NCBI GenBank assembly: GCA_012514045.1
Contig: JAAZBA010000109.1
Location: forward strand, 1 to 18,003
DNA from: Clostridiales bacterium
GTDB taxonomy: Bacteria; Bacillota; Clostridia; Oscillospirales; QAMX01
Length of the DNA stretch: 18,003 bases
Direction of reading: 5' to 3'
The number at the start of each line of letters is the position of its first letter. The stretch's first letter is position 1. Shown here piece by piece: positions 1-6,513 of the stretch. A program made the position numbers and the translations under genes. The notes below the pieces were generated by a model. The model saw only the letters and a program-made list of their open reading frames with translations. It was not told the DNA's origin and made no database searches.

Positions 1-687
1 AAAGAAGTCGAAGCCACCATTAAACAAGAGGGTGAGAGAGCCTTATTCGAGACAGGCGTACACGGCATCCATCCGGAGCTTGTAAAGCTTCTAGGCAGAA
101 TGCGCTACCGCACAAGCTACGGCCAGAATGTGCTCATGCACAGCATTGAGGTATCTCACATATGCGGGATCTTGGCAAGCGAGCTGGGCGTTGACGCAAC
201 GCTTGCGAAGAGAGCAGGTCTTCTGCACGATATAGGCAAGGCTGTTAACCATGAGGTTGAAGGCTCCCATGTTGATATCGGCGTTGATCTTGCCAGAAAG
301 TATAAAGAAAATCAGGAAGTCCAGCACGCCATCCAGGCTCACCACGGGGACGTGGAAGCAACAACCGTTATCGCTTGCCTGGTACAGGCTTCCGACGCCA
401 TTTCCGCCGCCCGTCCCGGCGCCAGAAGAGAGAATCTGGAATCCTACATCAAGCGCCTTGAAAGGCTTGAGGAGATTGCCAACTCCTTTACAGGCGTTGA
501 GAAGTCCTTCGCCATACAGGCAGGCCGCGAGGTACGCATAATTGTAAATCCCGAGACCGTCAGCGATGACGATATGGTGCTCCTAGCCAGAGATCTTTCA
601 AAGAAGATTGAGTCCGAGCTGGAATATCCGGGTCAGATAAAGGTAAACGTGATTAGAGAGACAAGAGCCACAGACTACGCGAAATAA
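1..687 (+). CDS. rny: Ribonuclease Y, C-terminal part (5' end outside window)
   Basis: RNase Y is the membrane-anchored endoribonuclease that starts mRNA decay in many Bacillota. The reading frame is open from base 1, so the N-terminal membrane helix, the coiled coil and the KH domain lie upstream of the window. What remains, 228 codons, is the HD phosphohydrolase domain and the C-terminal tail. Visible signatures are the ELVKLLGRMRYRTSYGQN segment, a conserved HS at bases 139-144, and the metal-binding His-Asp pair in LLHDIGKA (bases 220-243). The QAHHGD and QASDAISAARPGARRE blocks follow, and the protein ends with KVNVIRETRATDYAK, a typical RNase Y terminus. The internal ATG at base 100 is not the start, because conserved family sequence continues upstream of it in the same frame. 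A strong terminator follows 12 bases after the stop, so this is the last gene of its transcript. Confidence 0.97.
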   Translation, partial: KEVEATIKQEGERALFETGVHGIHPELVKLLGRMRYRTSYGQNVLMHSIEVSHICGILASELGVDATLAKRAGLLHDIGKAVNHEVEGSHVDIGVDLARKYKENQEVQHAIQAHHGDVEATTVIACLVQASDAISAARPGARRENLESYIKRLERLEEIANSFTGVEKSFAIQAGREVRIIVNPETVSDDDMVLLARDLSKKIESELEYPGQIKVNVIRETRATDYAK

Positions 688-699
688 CGAACAGATCAA

Positions 700-740
700 G
701 GGGCTGCAGCAAAACTCAGATTTTGCTGCAGCCCCCTTAT
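700..740 (+). terminator. Intrinsic terminator of rny
   Basis: A perfect 15-bp stem (700-714 with 721-735) closes a 6-base loop (715-720) and is followed by CTTATTT. It starts 12 bases after the rny stop codon. The stem shares the core GCTG(C/T)AGCAAA and the trailing CCTTAT with the terminator at 16188-16233, so the two look like members of one family. The T-run is short, but the stem is very stable. Confidence 0.88.
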
Positions 741-809
741 TTGCGGCGTTTTTCATGTGTAATTCCTTAAGAACTGTGATTTAATACATTCCCGCAGCGT
801 AAATTTACC

Positions 810-838
810 TTGCATTACGCTTCCGGGTGTATTATAAT
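810..838 (+). promoter_or_regulatory. Sigma-A-type promoter of the SDR gene
   Basis: A -35 box TTGCAT (810-815) and a consensus -10 box TATAAT (833-838) are separated by exactly 17 bp, about 40 bp upstream of the ATG at 878. Transcription should start near 845, giving a leader of about 33 bases that carries the ribosome-binding site. The -10 box lies inside the longer open frame that begins at 827, which argues against that frame's first ATG being used. Confidence 0.8.
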
Positions 839-877
839 CTACCTATAAGATTTTCAAACAGGAAAGGACTTGAGCAT

Positions 878-1873
878 ATGAGAGTAGTCATCATCGGCGG
901 CACAGGCAACATAAGCACATCAATCGTCCGGGTACTTCTTGAGAAAGGCCACGACGTAACGTGCTTCAACAGAGGCAAATCAGGAACACTTCCCGAGGGT
1001 GTACGCCAGATTATCGGCGACCGCTACGACAGGGAGAGCTTCGAAAAGACAATGCAGGCAGAGAAATTCGACGGAGCCATCGACATGATCTGCTTTAACG
1101 CCGAGGACGCGGAAAGCGACGTCAGGGCGTTTCAAAGCGTCGGACACTTCGTGTTCTGCTCTACCACCTGCACCTACGGCGTTGATTACGACTGGCTGCC
1201 GACTACCGAGGACCACCCCCAGAGAGCCTTTACCTCCTACGGCAAGAACAAAGTCACCGCGGAACGCGTATTTTTGAGGGAATACTATGCCTCCGGCTTC
1301 CCTGCGGTCATAATCCGTCCCTCCACCACCTATGGCAATAAGCTGGGGCTTCTCCGCCAGATAGCCTGGGATTACTCCTGGCTCGACCGTATCCGCAAAG
1401 GTAAGCCCATCCTTGTAAGTGGTGACGGCAAGGCAATCCACCAATTCCTCCACGTGGATGATGCCGCCTATGGTTTCGTGGGCGCTCTGGAGAGAGACAA
1501 CTGCATTGGCCAGGCATATAACCTTGTACGCGACGATTTTTATCAGTTCGACACTTATCACCGCACCGCCATGGAGATAATCGGCCGTGAGGTGCCCATG
1601 ATAGGTATCCCTCTTGATACACTCACCGCCATCGACGTGAAGCGATTCCAGATCTGCTTCGATGAGTTCGCCTTCAACGATTACTACTCCAGCGCGAAAA
1701 TTTATCGGGACATCCCGGAATTCCGCCCGAAGATAAGCCTCAAGGAAGGCATGACAATGGTTCTGGATTCAATGGAAAGAGACGGCCGGATCCCCAACTC
1801 AGACGATATCCGCTGGGAGGACGATCTTATCGAGTTGTCTATGAAGCTGAGAGACTACAAGTTTATTGGCTGA
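878..1873 (+). CDS. NAD(P)-dependent epimerase/dehydratase (extended SDR)
   Basis: A cytoplasmic 331-residue protein of the extended short-chain dehydrogenase/reductase fold, the group that contains NDP-sugar epimerases and dehydratases. The N terminus is a Rossmann strand with the dinucleotide loop GGTGNIS (residues 7-13). A catalytic YxxxK occurs as Y121-G-K-N-K125, preceded by the FCSTTCTYG strand (93-101) that supplies the Ser/Thr. An RPSTTYG block follows, as in sugar-nucleotide epimerases. The start at 878 is chosen because AGGAAAGGA (860-868) lies just upstream and the promoter -10 box falls inside the alternative 17-codon extension from 827. The gene is monocistronic, with its own promoter and terminator, and no nucleotide-sugar genes adjoin it. 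The substrate cannot be deduced. The overall look also recalls CSP41-like SDRs. Family assignment is firm, function is not. Confidence 0.85.
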   Translation: MRVVIIGGTGNISTSIVRVLLEKGHDVTCFNRGKSGTLPEGVRQIIGDRYDRESFEKTMQAEKFDGAIDMICFNAEDAESDVRAFQSVGHFVFCSTTCTYGVDYDWLPTTEDHPQRAFTSYGKNKVTAERVFLREYYASGFPAVIIRPSTTYGNKLGLLRQIAWDYSWLDRIRKGKPILVSGDGKAIHQFLHVDDAAYGFVGALERDNCIGQAYNLVRDDFYQFDTYHRTAMEIIGREVPMIGIPLDTLTAIDVKRFQICFDEFAFNDYYSSAKIYRDIPEFRPKISLKEGMTMVLDSMERDGRIPNSDDIRWEDDLIELSMKLRDYKFIG

Positions 1874-1911
1874 AATTTGACTTTAATATACGATTTGTGC
1901 AATATTTACCT

Positions 1912-1940
1912 ATCCATCCTCTTTTGGGGATGGATTTTTA
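1912..1940 (+). terminator. Intrinsic terminator of the SDR gene
   Basis: A 10-bp stem (1912-1921 with 1926-1935, one G-T pair) with a TTTT loop runs straight into TTTTA. It lies 38 bases after the SDR stop codon and upstream of the pgk promoter, separating the two transcripts. Confidence 0.85.
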
Positions 1941-1978
1941 TTTCATATGCTAAAACTACTGAATTTTTGCGATTTTAC

Positions 1979-2007
1979 TTGATTTTTAAGCATTTTTCCA
2001 TTATAAT
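1979..2007 (+). promoter_or_regulatory. Promoter of the pgk-tpiA-gpmI operon
   Basis: TTGATT (1979-1984) and TATAAT (2002-2007) are spaced by 17 bp in a very AT-rich stretch with T-tracts upstream. The predicted start near 2014 gives a leader of about 90 bases, whose first bases form the hairpin at 2015-2057. A strong promoter suits a glycolytic operon. Confidence 0.78.
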
Positions 2008-2014
2008 ACAAGCT

Positions 2015-2057
2015 GTTCGTTTTGAGCGAAACCGTGTTTTTTAGACGCTCAAAGAAC
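2015..2057 (+). promoter_or_regulatory. 5'-end hairpin in the pgk operon leader
   Basis: GTTC (2015-2018) pairs with GAAC (2054-2057), and TTTGAGCG (2021-2028) pairs with CGCTCAAA (2046-2053). This gives a 12-bp stem with a 2-base bulge (2019-2020) and a 17-base loop. It begins almost at the predicted transcription start. Hairpins at mRNA 5' ends are known to slow decay. A regulatory role here is inference, and no T-run follows that would make it an attenuator. Confidence 0.5.
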
Positions 2058-2105
2058 ACAAAAGCATATAATTCATTCTCTATATACCGAAAGGAGTCCC
2101 GCAAT

Positions 2106-3299
2106 ATGAAGTACAACAAAAAGTCAATTGAAGACGTATGTGTCAAGGGTAAGAAGGTTCTTGTCCGCTGCGACTTCAACGTTCCCCAGGATGAAGACCT
2201 CAACATCACAGACATGACCCGTATCTATGGCGCTCTTCCGACAATCAAGTACCTGAAGGATAAGGGTGCCCGCGTTATCCTTTGCTCTCACCTTGGCCGT
2301 CCCAAGGGTGAGTTCAAAGAAAAATACTCCCTTAAACCCGTTGCAGCCGCTCTTTCCAAAGAGCTGGGCTGTGAAGTAAAGATGGCTGAGGATGTTATCG
2401 GCGAGAGCGCTGCCGCAATGGTAGCTTCCCTCAAAGACGGAGAGATCGGTCTTCTTGAGAACGTCCGCTTCCATAAGGAAGAAGAAAAGAACGATCCGGA
2501 TTTCGCAAAGAAGCTCGCCTCCTTTGCCGAAATCTATGTAAACGACGCGTTCGGTACAGCTCACCGCGCCCATGCCTCCACAGCCGGCGTTGCCGACTAT
2601 CTCCCGGCGGTATGCGGCTATCTTATCCAGAAGGAAATCGACGTCATGGGCAAAGCTCTTGACGATCCCAAGCGTCCCTTCGTTGCCGTTCTCGGCGGCG
2701 CCAAGGTTTCCGACAAGATCGGCGTAATCAACAACCTCCTTGAGAAGGTTGACACAATCATTATCGGCGGCGCTATGGCTTATACCTTCGCCAAGGCTCT
2801 GGGAGCCGACATCGGCACCTCCCGCTGCGAAGAGGACAAGCTCTCATACGCTTCCGAGATGGTATTCAAGGCTCTCTGTAAGGGCGTTCGCTTCATGCTC
2901 CCCTGCGATTCTCTCGCTGCCGACCATTTTGCCGCCGACGCGGAGCCCAAGCTTGTTGACACCTACAGTGTAGGCGAAGGTTATATGGGTCTTGACATTG
3001 GTCCCAAGACAATTGAGGCCTACTCAAAGGCTGTCAAGGACGCGGGCACAGTCGTATGGAACGGTCCTATGGGGGTATTTGAGTTCGACGCCTTTGCGAA
3101 CGGCACACGCTCTATGGCAAAGGCCATCGCGGAGAGCGATGCCATCTCCATCATCGGCGGCGGTGACAGCGCAGCGGCTGTTGAGCAGCTCGGTTATGCC
3201 GACAAGATGACACATATCTCCACCGGCGGCGGCGCCTCCCTTGAGTTCCTCGAGGGTCTCACCCTTCCGGGTATCGCCTGCCTGGCTGACAAAGAATAA
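2106..3299 (+). CDS. pgk: Phosphoglycerate kinase
   Basis: Catalyses 1,3-bisphosphoglycerate + ADP to 3-phosphoglycerate + ATP, the first ATP-forming step of lower glycolysis, in the cytosol. The 397-residue length is normal for bacterial PGK. The N-terminal domain shows RCDFNVP (21-27) and SHLGRPKG (61-68), both substrate-binding, then LLENVRFHKEEEKND. The C-terminal nucleotide domain shows GGAKVSDKI, WNGPMGVFE and GGGDSAAAVEQ (from residue 351), and ends with STGGGASLEFLEG. The start at 2106 is set by AAGGAG (2091-2096), 9 bases upstream, and by homology from MKYNKKSIEDV. The same frame extends to an ATG at 2022, but that part is unlike PGK and overlaps the leader hairpin. It is the first gene of pgk-tpiA-gpmI, with tpiA 24 bases downstream. 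Confidence 0.98.
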   Translation: MKYNKKSIEDVCVKGKKVLVRCDFNVPQDEDLNITDMTRIYGALPTIKYLKDKGARVILCSHLGRPKGEFKEKYSLKPVAAALSKELGCEVKMAEDVIGESAAAMVASLKDGEIGLLENVRFHKEEEKNDPDFAKKLASFAEIYVNDAFGTAHRAHASTAGVADYLPAVCGYLIQKEIDVMGKALDDPKRPFVAVLGGAKVSDKIGVINNLLEKVDTIIIGGAMAYTFAKALGADIGTSRCEEDKLSYASEMVFKALCKGVRFMLPCDSLAADHFAADAEPKLVDTYSVGEGYMGLDIGPKTIEAYSKAVKDAGTVVWNGPMGVFEFDAFANGTRSMAKAIAESDAISIIGGGDSAAAVEQLGYADKMTHISTGGGASLEFLEGLTLPGIACLADKE

Positions 3300-3323
3300 T
3301 CAACCGAAAGGATAATATATAAA

Positions 3324-4094
<771 letters not shown>

Positions 4095-4107
4095 ATGACA
4101 GACATAG

Positions 4108-4137
4108 GGCAGAGAACGGAGCTTGTCGTTCTCTGCC
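4108..4137 (+). terminator. Hairpin between tpiA and gpmI (weak terminator or processing element)
   Basis: A perfect 11-bp stem (4108-4118 with 4127-4137) with an 8-base loop sits in the 70-base gap between tpiA and gpmI. It is followed by TTATCTG, which is not a proper T-run, so full termination is unlikely. It could give partial read-through or protect the 3' end of a processed pgk-tpiA message. No promoter is evident before gpmI. Confidence 0.45.
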
Positions 4138-4164
4138 TTATCTGCGTAACGGAGGAAAACACAT

Positions 4165-5685
4165 ATGGCAAAACCTGCAGCACTTATCATCCTTGACGGC
4201 TTCGGCGTGGGCCCCAAAGACAAATCAAACGCCATTTTCATGGCTGAAACCCCGAATCTTGACAGGATTTTTTCTGAGAACCCACACACAATAATCGGCG
4301 CTTCCGGAATGGACGTGGGACTCCCCGACGGTCAGATGGGCAACAGCGAGGTTGGCCACACTAACATCGGCGCCGGCAGAGTTGTGTACCAGGAGCTTAC
4401 AAGAATCACAAAGTCCATCCTTGACGGCGATTTCTTTGAAAACGAAGCCCTCTGCGGCGCGGTTGACAACTGCATAAAGAACGGCACGGCTCTTCATCTT
4501 ATCGGTCTCATGTCCGACGGCGGTGTTCACAGCCACAACACACACGTCTGGGGACTTCTGGAGCTTGCGAAGCGCAGAGGTCTTAAGGATGTATTCATCC
4601 ATTGCCTCATGGACGGACGCGACGTACCCCCCACCTCCGGCAAGGAATTCGTTGCCGAGTGCGTAGAAAAGTGCAGAGAGATCGGCGTGGGCAAGGTAGC
4701 CACGGTTATGGGCCGCTACTACGCCATGGACAGAGACAACCGCTGGGAGAGGGTCGAGAGAGCATACGCCGCCATGGTATACGGCGAAGGCATAAAGAAC
4801 GAATGCCCCGTGTCCGCTATTGCCGACTCCTATGACAATGGCGTAACCGACGAGTTCATCGAGCCTATCGTATGCACCGACAGAGTTATCGGCGCAAACG
4901 ACTCCATCATATTCTTCAATTTCCGTCCCGACAGAGCCAGAGAGATCACAAGAACCTTTGTGGACGACGCTTTCACCGGCTTTGAACGCAGAAACGGACG
5001 CTTCCCCCTATATTATGTATGCTTTACCCAGTATGACGCCACAATGCCCAACGTAGAGATCGCCTTCAAGCCCCAGAGCCTTACAAACACCTTCGGCGAA
5101 TATCTGGCGGAGTGCGGCAAAACACAGCTGAGAATCGCTGAGACAGAGAAGTATGCCCACGTGACGTTCTTCTTTAACGGCGGCGTGGAAGCCCCCTGCG
5201 GCGGCGAAGACAGAGCCCTAATCAACTCCCCGAAGGTTCCCACCTACGACCTCCAGCCCGAGATGAGCGCGTATCTTGTAACCAACGAGGTAAAAAAGAG
5301 GATTGCCTCAGGTAAGTACGATGTTATTGTCCTCAACTACGCCAACTGCGATATGGTCGGTCACACCGGCATTTTCTCCGCCGCCAAGAGTGCTGTGGAG
5401 GCGGTTGACGCCTGCGTGGGACGGACTGTAAATGCTGTTATCGAAGCCGGCGGTTTCTGTATCATCACAGCGGACCACGGCAACGCCGACAAGATGTATG
5501 AGGACGACGGAGTATCGCCCTTCACCGCCCACTCCACAAACCCCGTGCCCCTGTGCGTTGTAGGCAAGGGCAATCTCAACCTCCGCGAAGGCGGCCGCCT
5601 CGCGGACATCGTCCCCACCCTGCTTGATCTCATGGAAATGGACAAGCCAGAGGAAATGACCGGCGAAAGCCTTATTGTAAAGTAA
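4165..5685 (+). CDS. gpmI: Phosphoglycerate mutase, 2,3-BPG-independent (Mn2+-dependent)
   Basis: Converts 3-phosphoglycerate to 2-phosphoglycerate through a phosphoserine intermediate. It belongs to the alkaline-phosphatase superfamily. The 506-residue length is typical. Visible features are the metal ligand in LIILDGFG (D11), the phosphorylated serine S61 in GQMGNSEVGH, MSDGGVHSH (H122), GRDVPPTSG, FRPDRARE (253-260), the second metal site at NYANCDMVGHTG, and DHGNAD (D437-H438) with a following THS-like AHSTNPVP block. GGAGGA (4151-4156) precedes the ATG by 8 bases. It is the last gene of the operon and has a strong terminator directly behind it. An enolase gene, often next in such operons, is absent here. 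Confidence 0.98.
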   Translation: MAKPAALIILDGFGVGPKDKSNAIFMAETPNLDRIFSENPHTIIGASGMDVGLPDGQMGNSEVGHTNIGAGRVVYQELTRITKSILDGDFFENEALCGAVDNCIKNGTALHLIGLMSDGGVHSHNTHVWGLLELAKRRGLKDVFIHCLMDGRDVPPTSGKEFVAECVEKCREIGVGKVATVMGRYYAMDRDNRWERVERAYAAMVYGEGIKNECPVSAIADSYDNGVTDEFIEPIVCTDRVIGANDSIIFFNFRPDRAREITRTFVDDAFTGFERRNGRFPLYYVCFTQYDATMPNVEIAFKPQSLTNTFGEYLAECGKTQLRIAETEKYAHVTFFFNGGVEAPCGGEDRALINSPKVPTYDLQPEMSAYLVTNEVKKRIASGKYDVIVLNYANCDMVGHTGIFSAAKSAVEAVDACVGRTVNAVIEAGGFCIITADHGNADKMYEDDGVSPFTAHSTNPVPLCVVGKGNLNLREGGRLADIVPTLLDLMEMDKPEEMTGESLIVK

Positions 5686-5695
5686 AAAAAATATG

Positions 5696-5732
5696 AAAAG
5701 CTGACACGTTTGATTTTCGTGTCAGCTTTTTT
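5696..5732. terminator. Bidirectional terminator between gpmI and the minus-strand isomerase operon
   Basis: A perfect 13-bp stem (5696-5708 with 5718-5730) with a 9-base loop ends in TTTTTT (5727-5732) on the plus strand. On the other side the plus strand reads GTAAAAAAAATATG, so the minus-strand transcript also meets a T-rich tail. It can therefore end gpmI and stop read-through from the converging rhamnosidase-isomerase unit. Confidence 0.92.
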
Positions 5733-5752
5733 GACATGTGTGAAGTATGTAG

Positions 5753-5878
5753 ATGTATCACCTCATCAAGAAGAAGCCTTGGAACGGCGCTCTGCCTTTA
5801 GCGTTTGCGGAAAAGCAAGACCCTATCCCCCTTAGTCTACGCACTGCGGAGCAATGCTGGGGGAAACCTGACGTATGA
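5753..5878 (+). other. 41-codon open frame in the repeat-containing gap (doubtful gene)
   Basis: An ATG at 5753 opens a frame of 41 codons ending in TGA at 5878. The peptide starts MYHLIKKKPWNG and ends RTAEQCWGKPDV. There is no Shine-Dalgarno sequence before it and it overlaps the start of the inverted repeat at 5871-5907. It is listed because the frame covers most of an otherwise unexplained 195-base gap, which seems to be part of a dispersed repeat. It is more likely repeat sequence than a translated gene. Confidence 0.15.
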
Positions 5879-5907
5879 ATACGTGACGCAAGCAAGCTTG
5901 CGTCACG
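5871..5907. repeat. Overlapping inverted repeats
   Basis: ACGTA (5871-5875) pairs with TACGT (5880-5884). A perfect 11-bp stem CGTGACGCAAG (5882-5892) then pairs with CTTGCGTCACG (5897-5907) around a 4-base loop. The right arm runs into the dispersed 20-bp repeat. No T-run follows on either strand, so it is not a standard terminator. It lies between converging genes, where repeat elements often settle. Confidence 0.7.
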
Positions 5908-5920
5908 CAGACCCGGAGGG
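5901..5920 (+). repeat. Dispersed 20-bp direct repeat, copy 1
   Basis: CGTCACGCAGACCCGGAGGG is identical at 16153-16172, in the same orientation and also intergenic. An exact 20-base match by chance in 18 kb is negligible. Here the repeat starts inside the right arm of the inverted repeat and ends 7 bases before the isomerase stop codon. Confidence 0.85.
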
Positions 5921-5927
5921 TATATTG

Positions 5928-6497
5928 TTACTCCGGCTTTGTTTCAAGCTTAAGGGGGTAGTCCGCTATGTGTTTTAGCTTGAAGCCATTGGCTTTATAT
6001 TCCTCATAATCGAAAGCCTCAAGCTCGTCAATGGCAAGTTTGTGGAACTCGTAGAAGTTGTGCCACCACTCATAGCCCGAGCCAAGCTCCGCGTTGAGAT
6101 ATGCGTCCGCAATATCGCAGCCCATCTGCGGAGCGACATAAAACGCGCCCATGGCGAGGACGTTCACTCCGTTGCCGGTGATAGCGCGAAGCGCCGCCGG
6201 AAGACTCTCCACTACGCCCGCATGGACGTGCGGGCATTTGCTTGCGGCGATGTGGATGCCCATTCCCGTGCCGCAGAAAAGCAGCGCGCGCTCGAATTCG
6301 CCCTCAGATATCCTCGCGCCGATACGAAGCCCTACTCTGTGAAACATGTTGTCTGTGTCGTCGTCATTGGGGTCGGTGACTCCCAGGTCGGTGATCTTCC
6401 AGCCCTTGGCCTTGAGATGCTCCACAACAGCCTCCTTTAGCGGATAGCCGGCGAAATCGGCTCCCACAACAAGATATTTGTCCTTAACTGTCTTCAT
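5928..6497 (-). CDS. RpiB/LacA/LacB-family sugar-phosphate isomerase, atypical
   Basis: The family interconverts aldose and ketose phosphates (ribose 5-P, galactose 6-P, tetrulose phosphates) in the cytosol. The 189-residue protein has the family's N-terminal strand VGADFAG (11-17), the catalytic cysteine C75 in FCGTGMGI, and NVLAMGA (112-118). It differs from ribose-5-phosphate isomerase B at places that matter. The usual DH after the first strand is D14-F15, the His before NVLA in RpiB is replaced by Gly, and a tail of about 40 residues follows the usual end. These changes suggest another substrate. It follows the rhamnosidase by 16 bases, with AAAGGAAAGAG as the ribosome-binding site, so it is the second gene of that transcript. 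I withhold the symbol rpiB because specificity is uncertain. Confidence 0.85.
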   Translation of the reverse strand: MKTVKDKYLVVGADFAGYPLKEAVVEHLKAKGWKITDLGVTDPNDDDTDNMFHRVGLRIGARISEGEFERALLFCGTGMGIHIAASKCPHVHAGVVESLPAALRAITGNGVNVLAMGAFYVAPQMGCDIADAYLNAELGSGYEWWHNFYEFHKLAIDELEAFDYEEYKANGFKLKHIADYPLKLETKPE

Positions 6498-6513
6498 ATT
6501 ATTCTCTTTCCTT

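Noticed and set aside
827..877. 17-codon N-terminal extension of the SDR protein
   Set aside because: The extension contains the promoter -10 box and lacks a ribosome-binding site; the ATG at 878 follows AGGAAAGGA and begins directly at the Rossmann strand.
980..1561. Antisense open frame of 193 codons within the SDR gene
   Set aside because: Shadow of the SDR coding sequence, with no promoter, ribosome-binding site or family signature.
2022..2105. 28-codon N-terminal extension of PGK
   Set aside because: It is unlike PGK, overlaps the leader hairpin and has no ribosome-binding site, while the ATG at 2106 follows AAGGAG.
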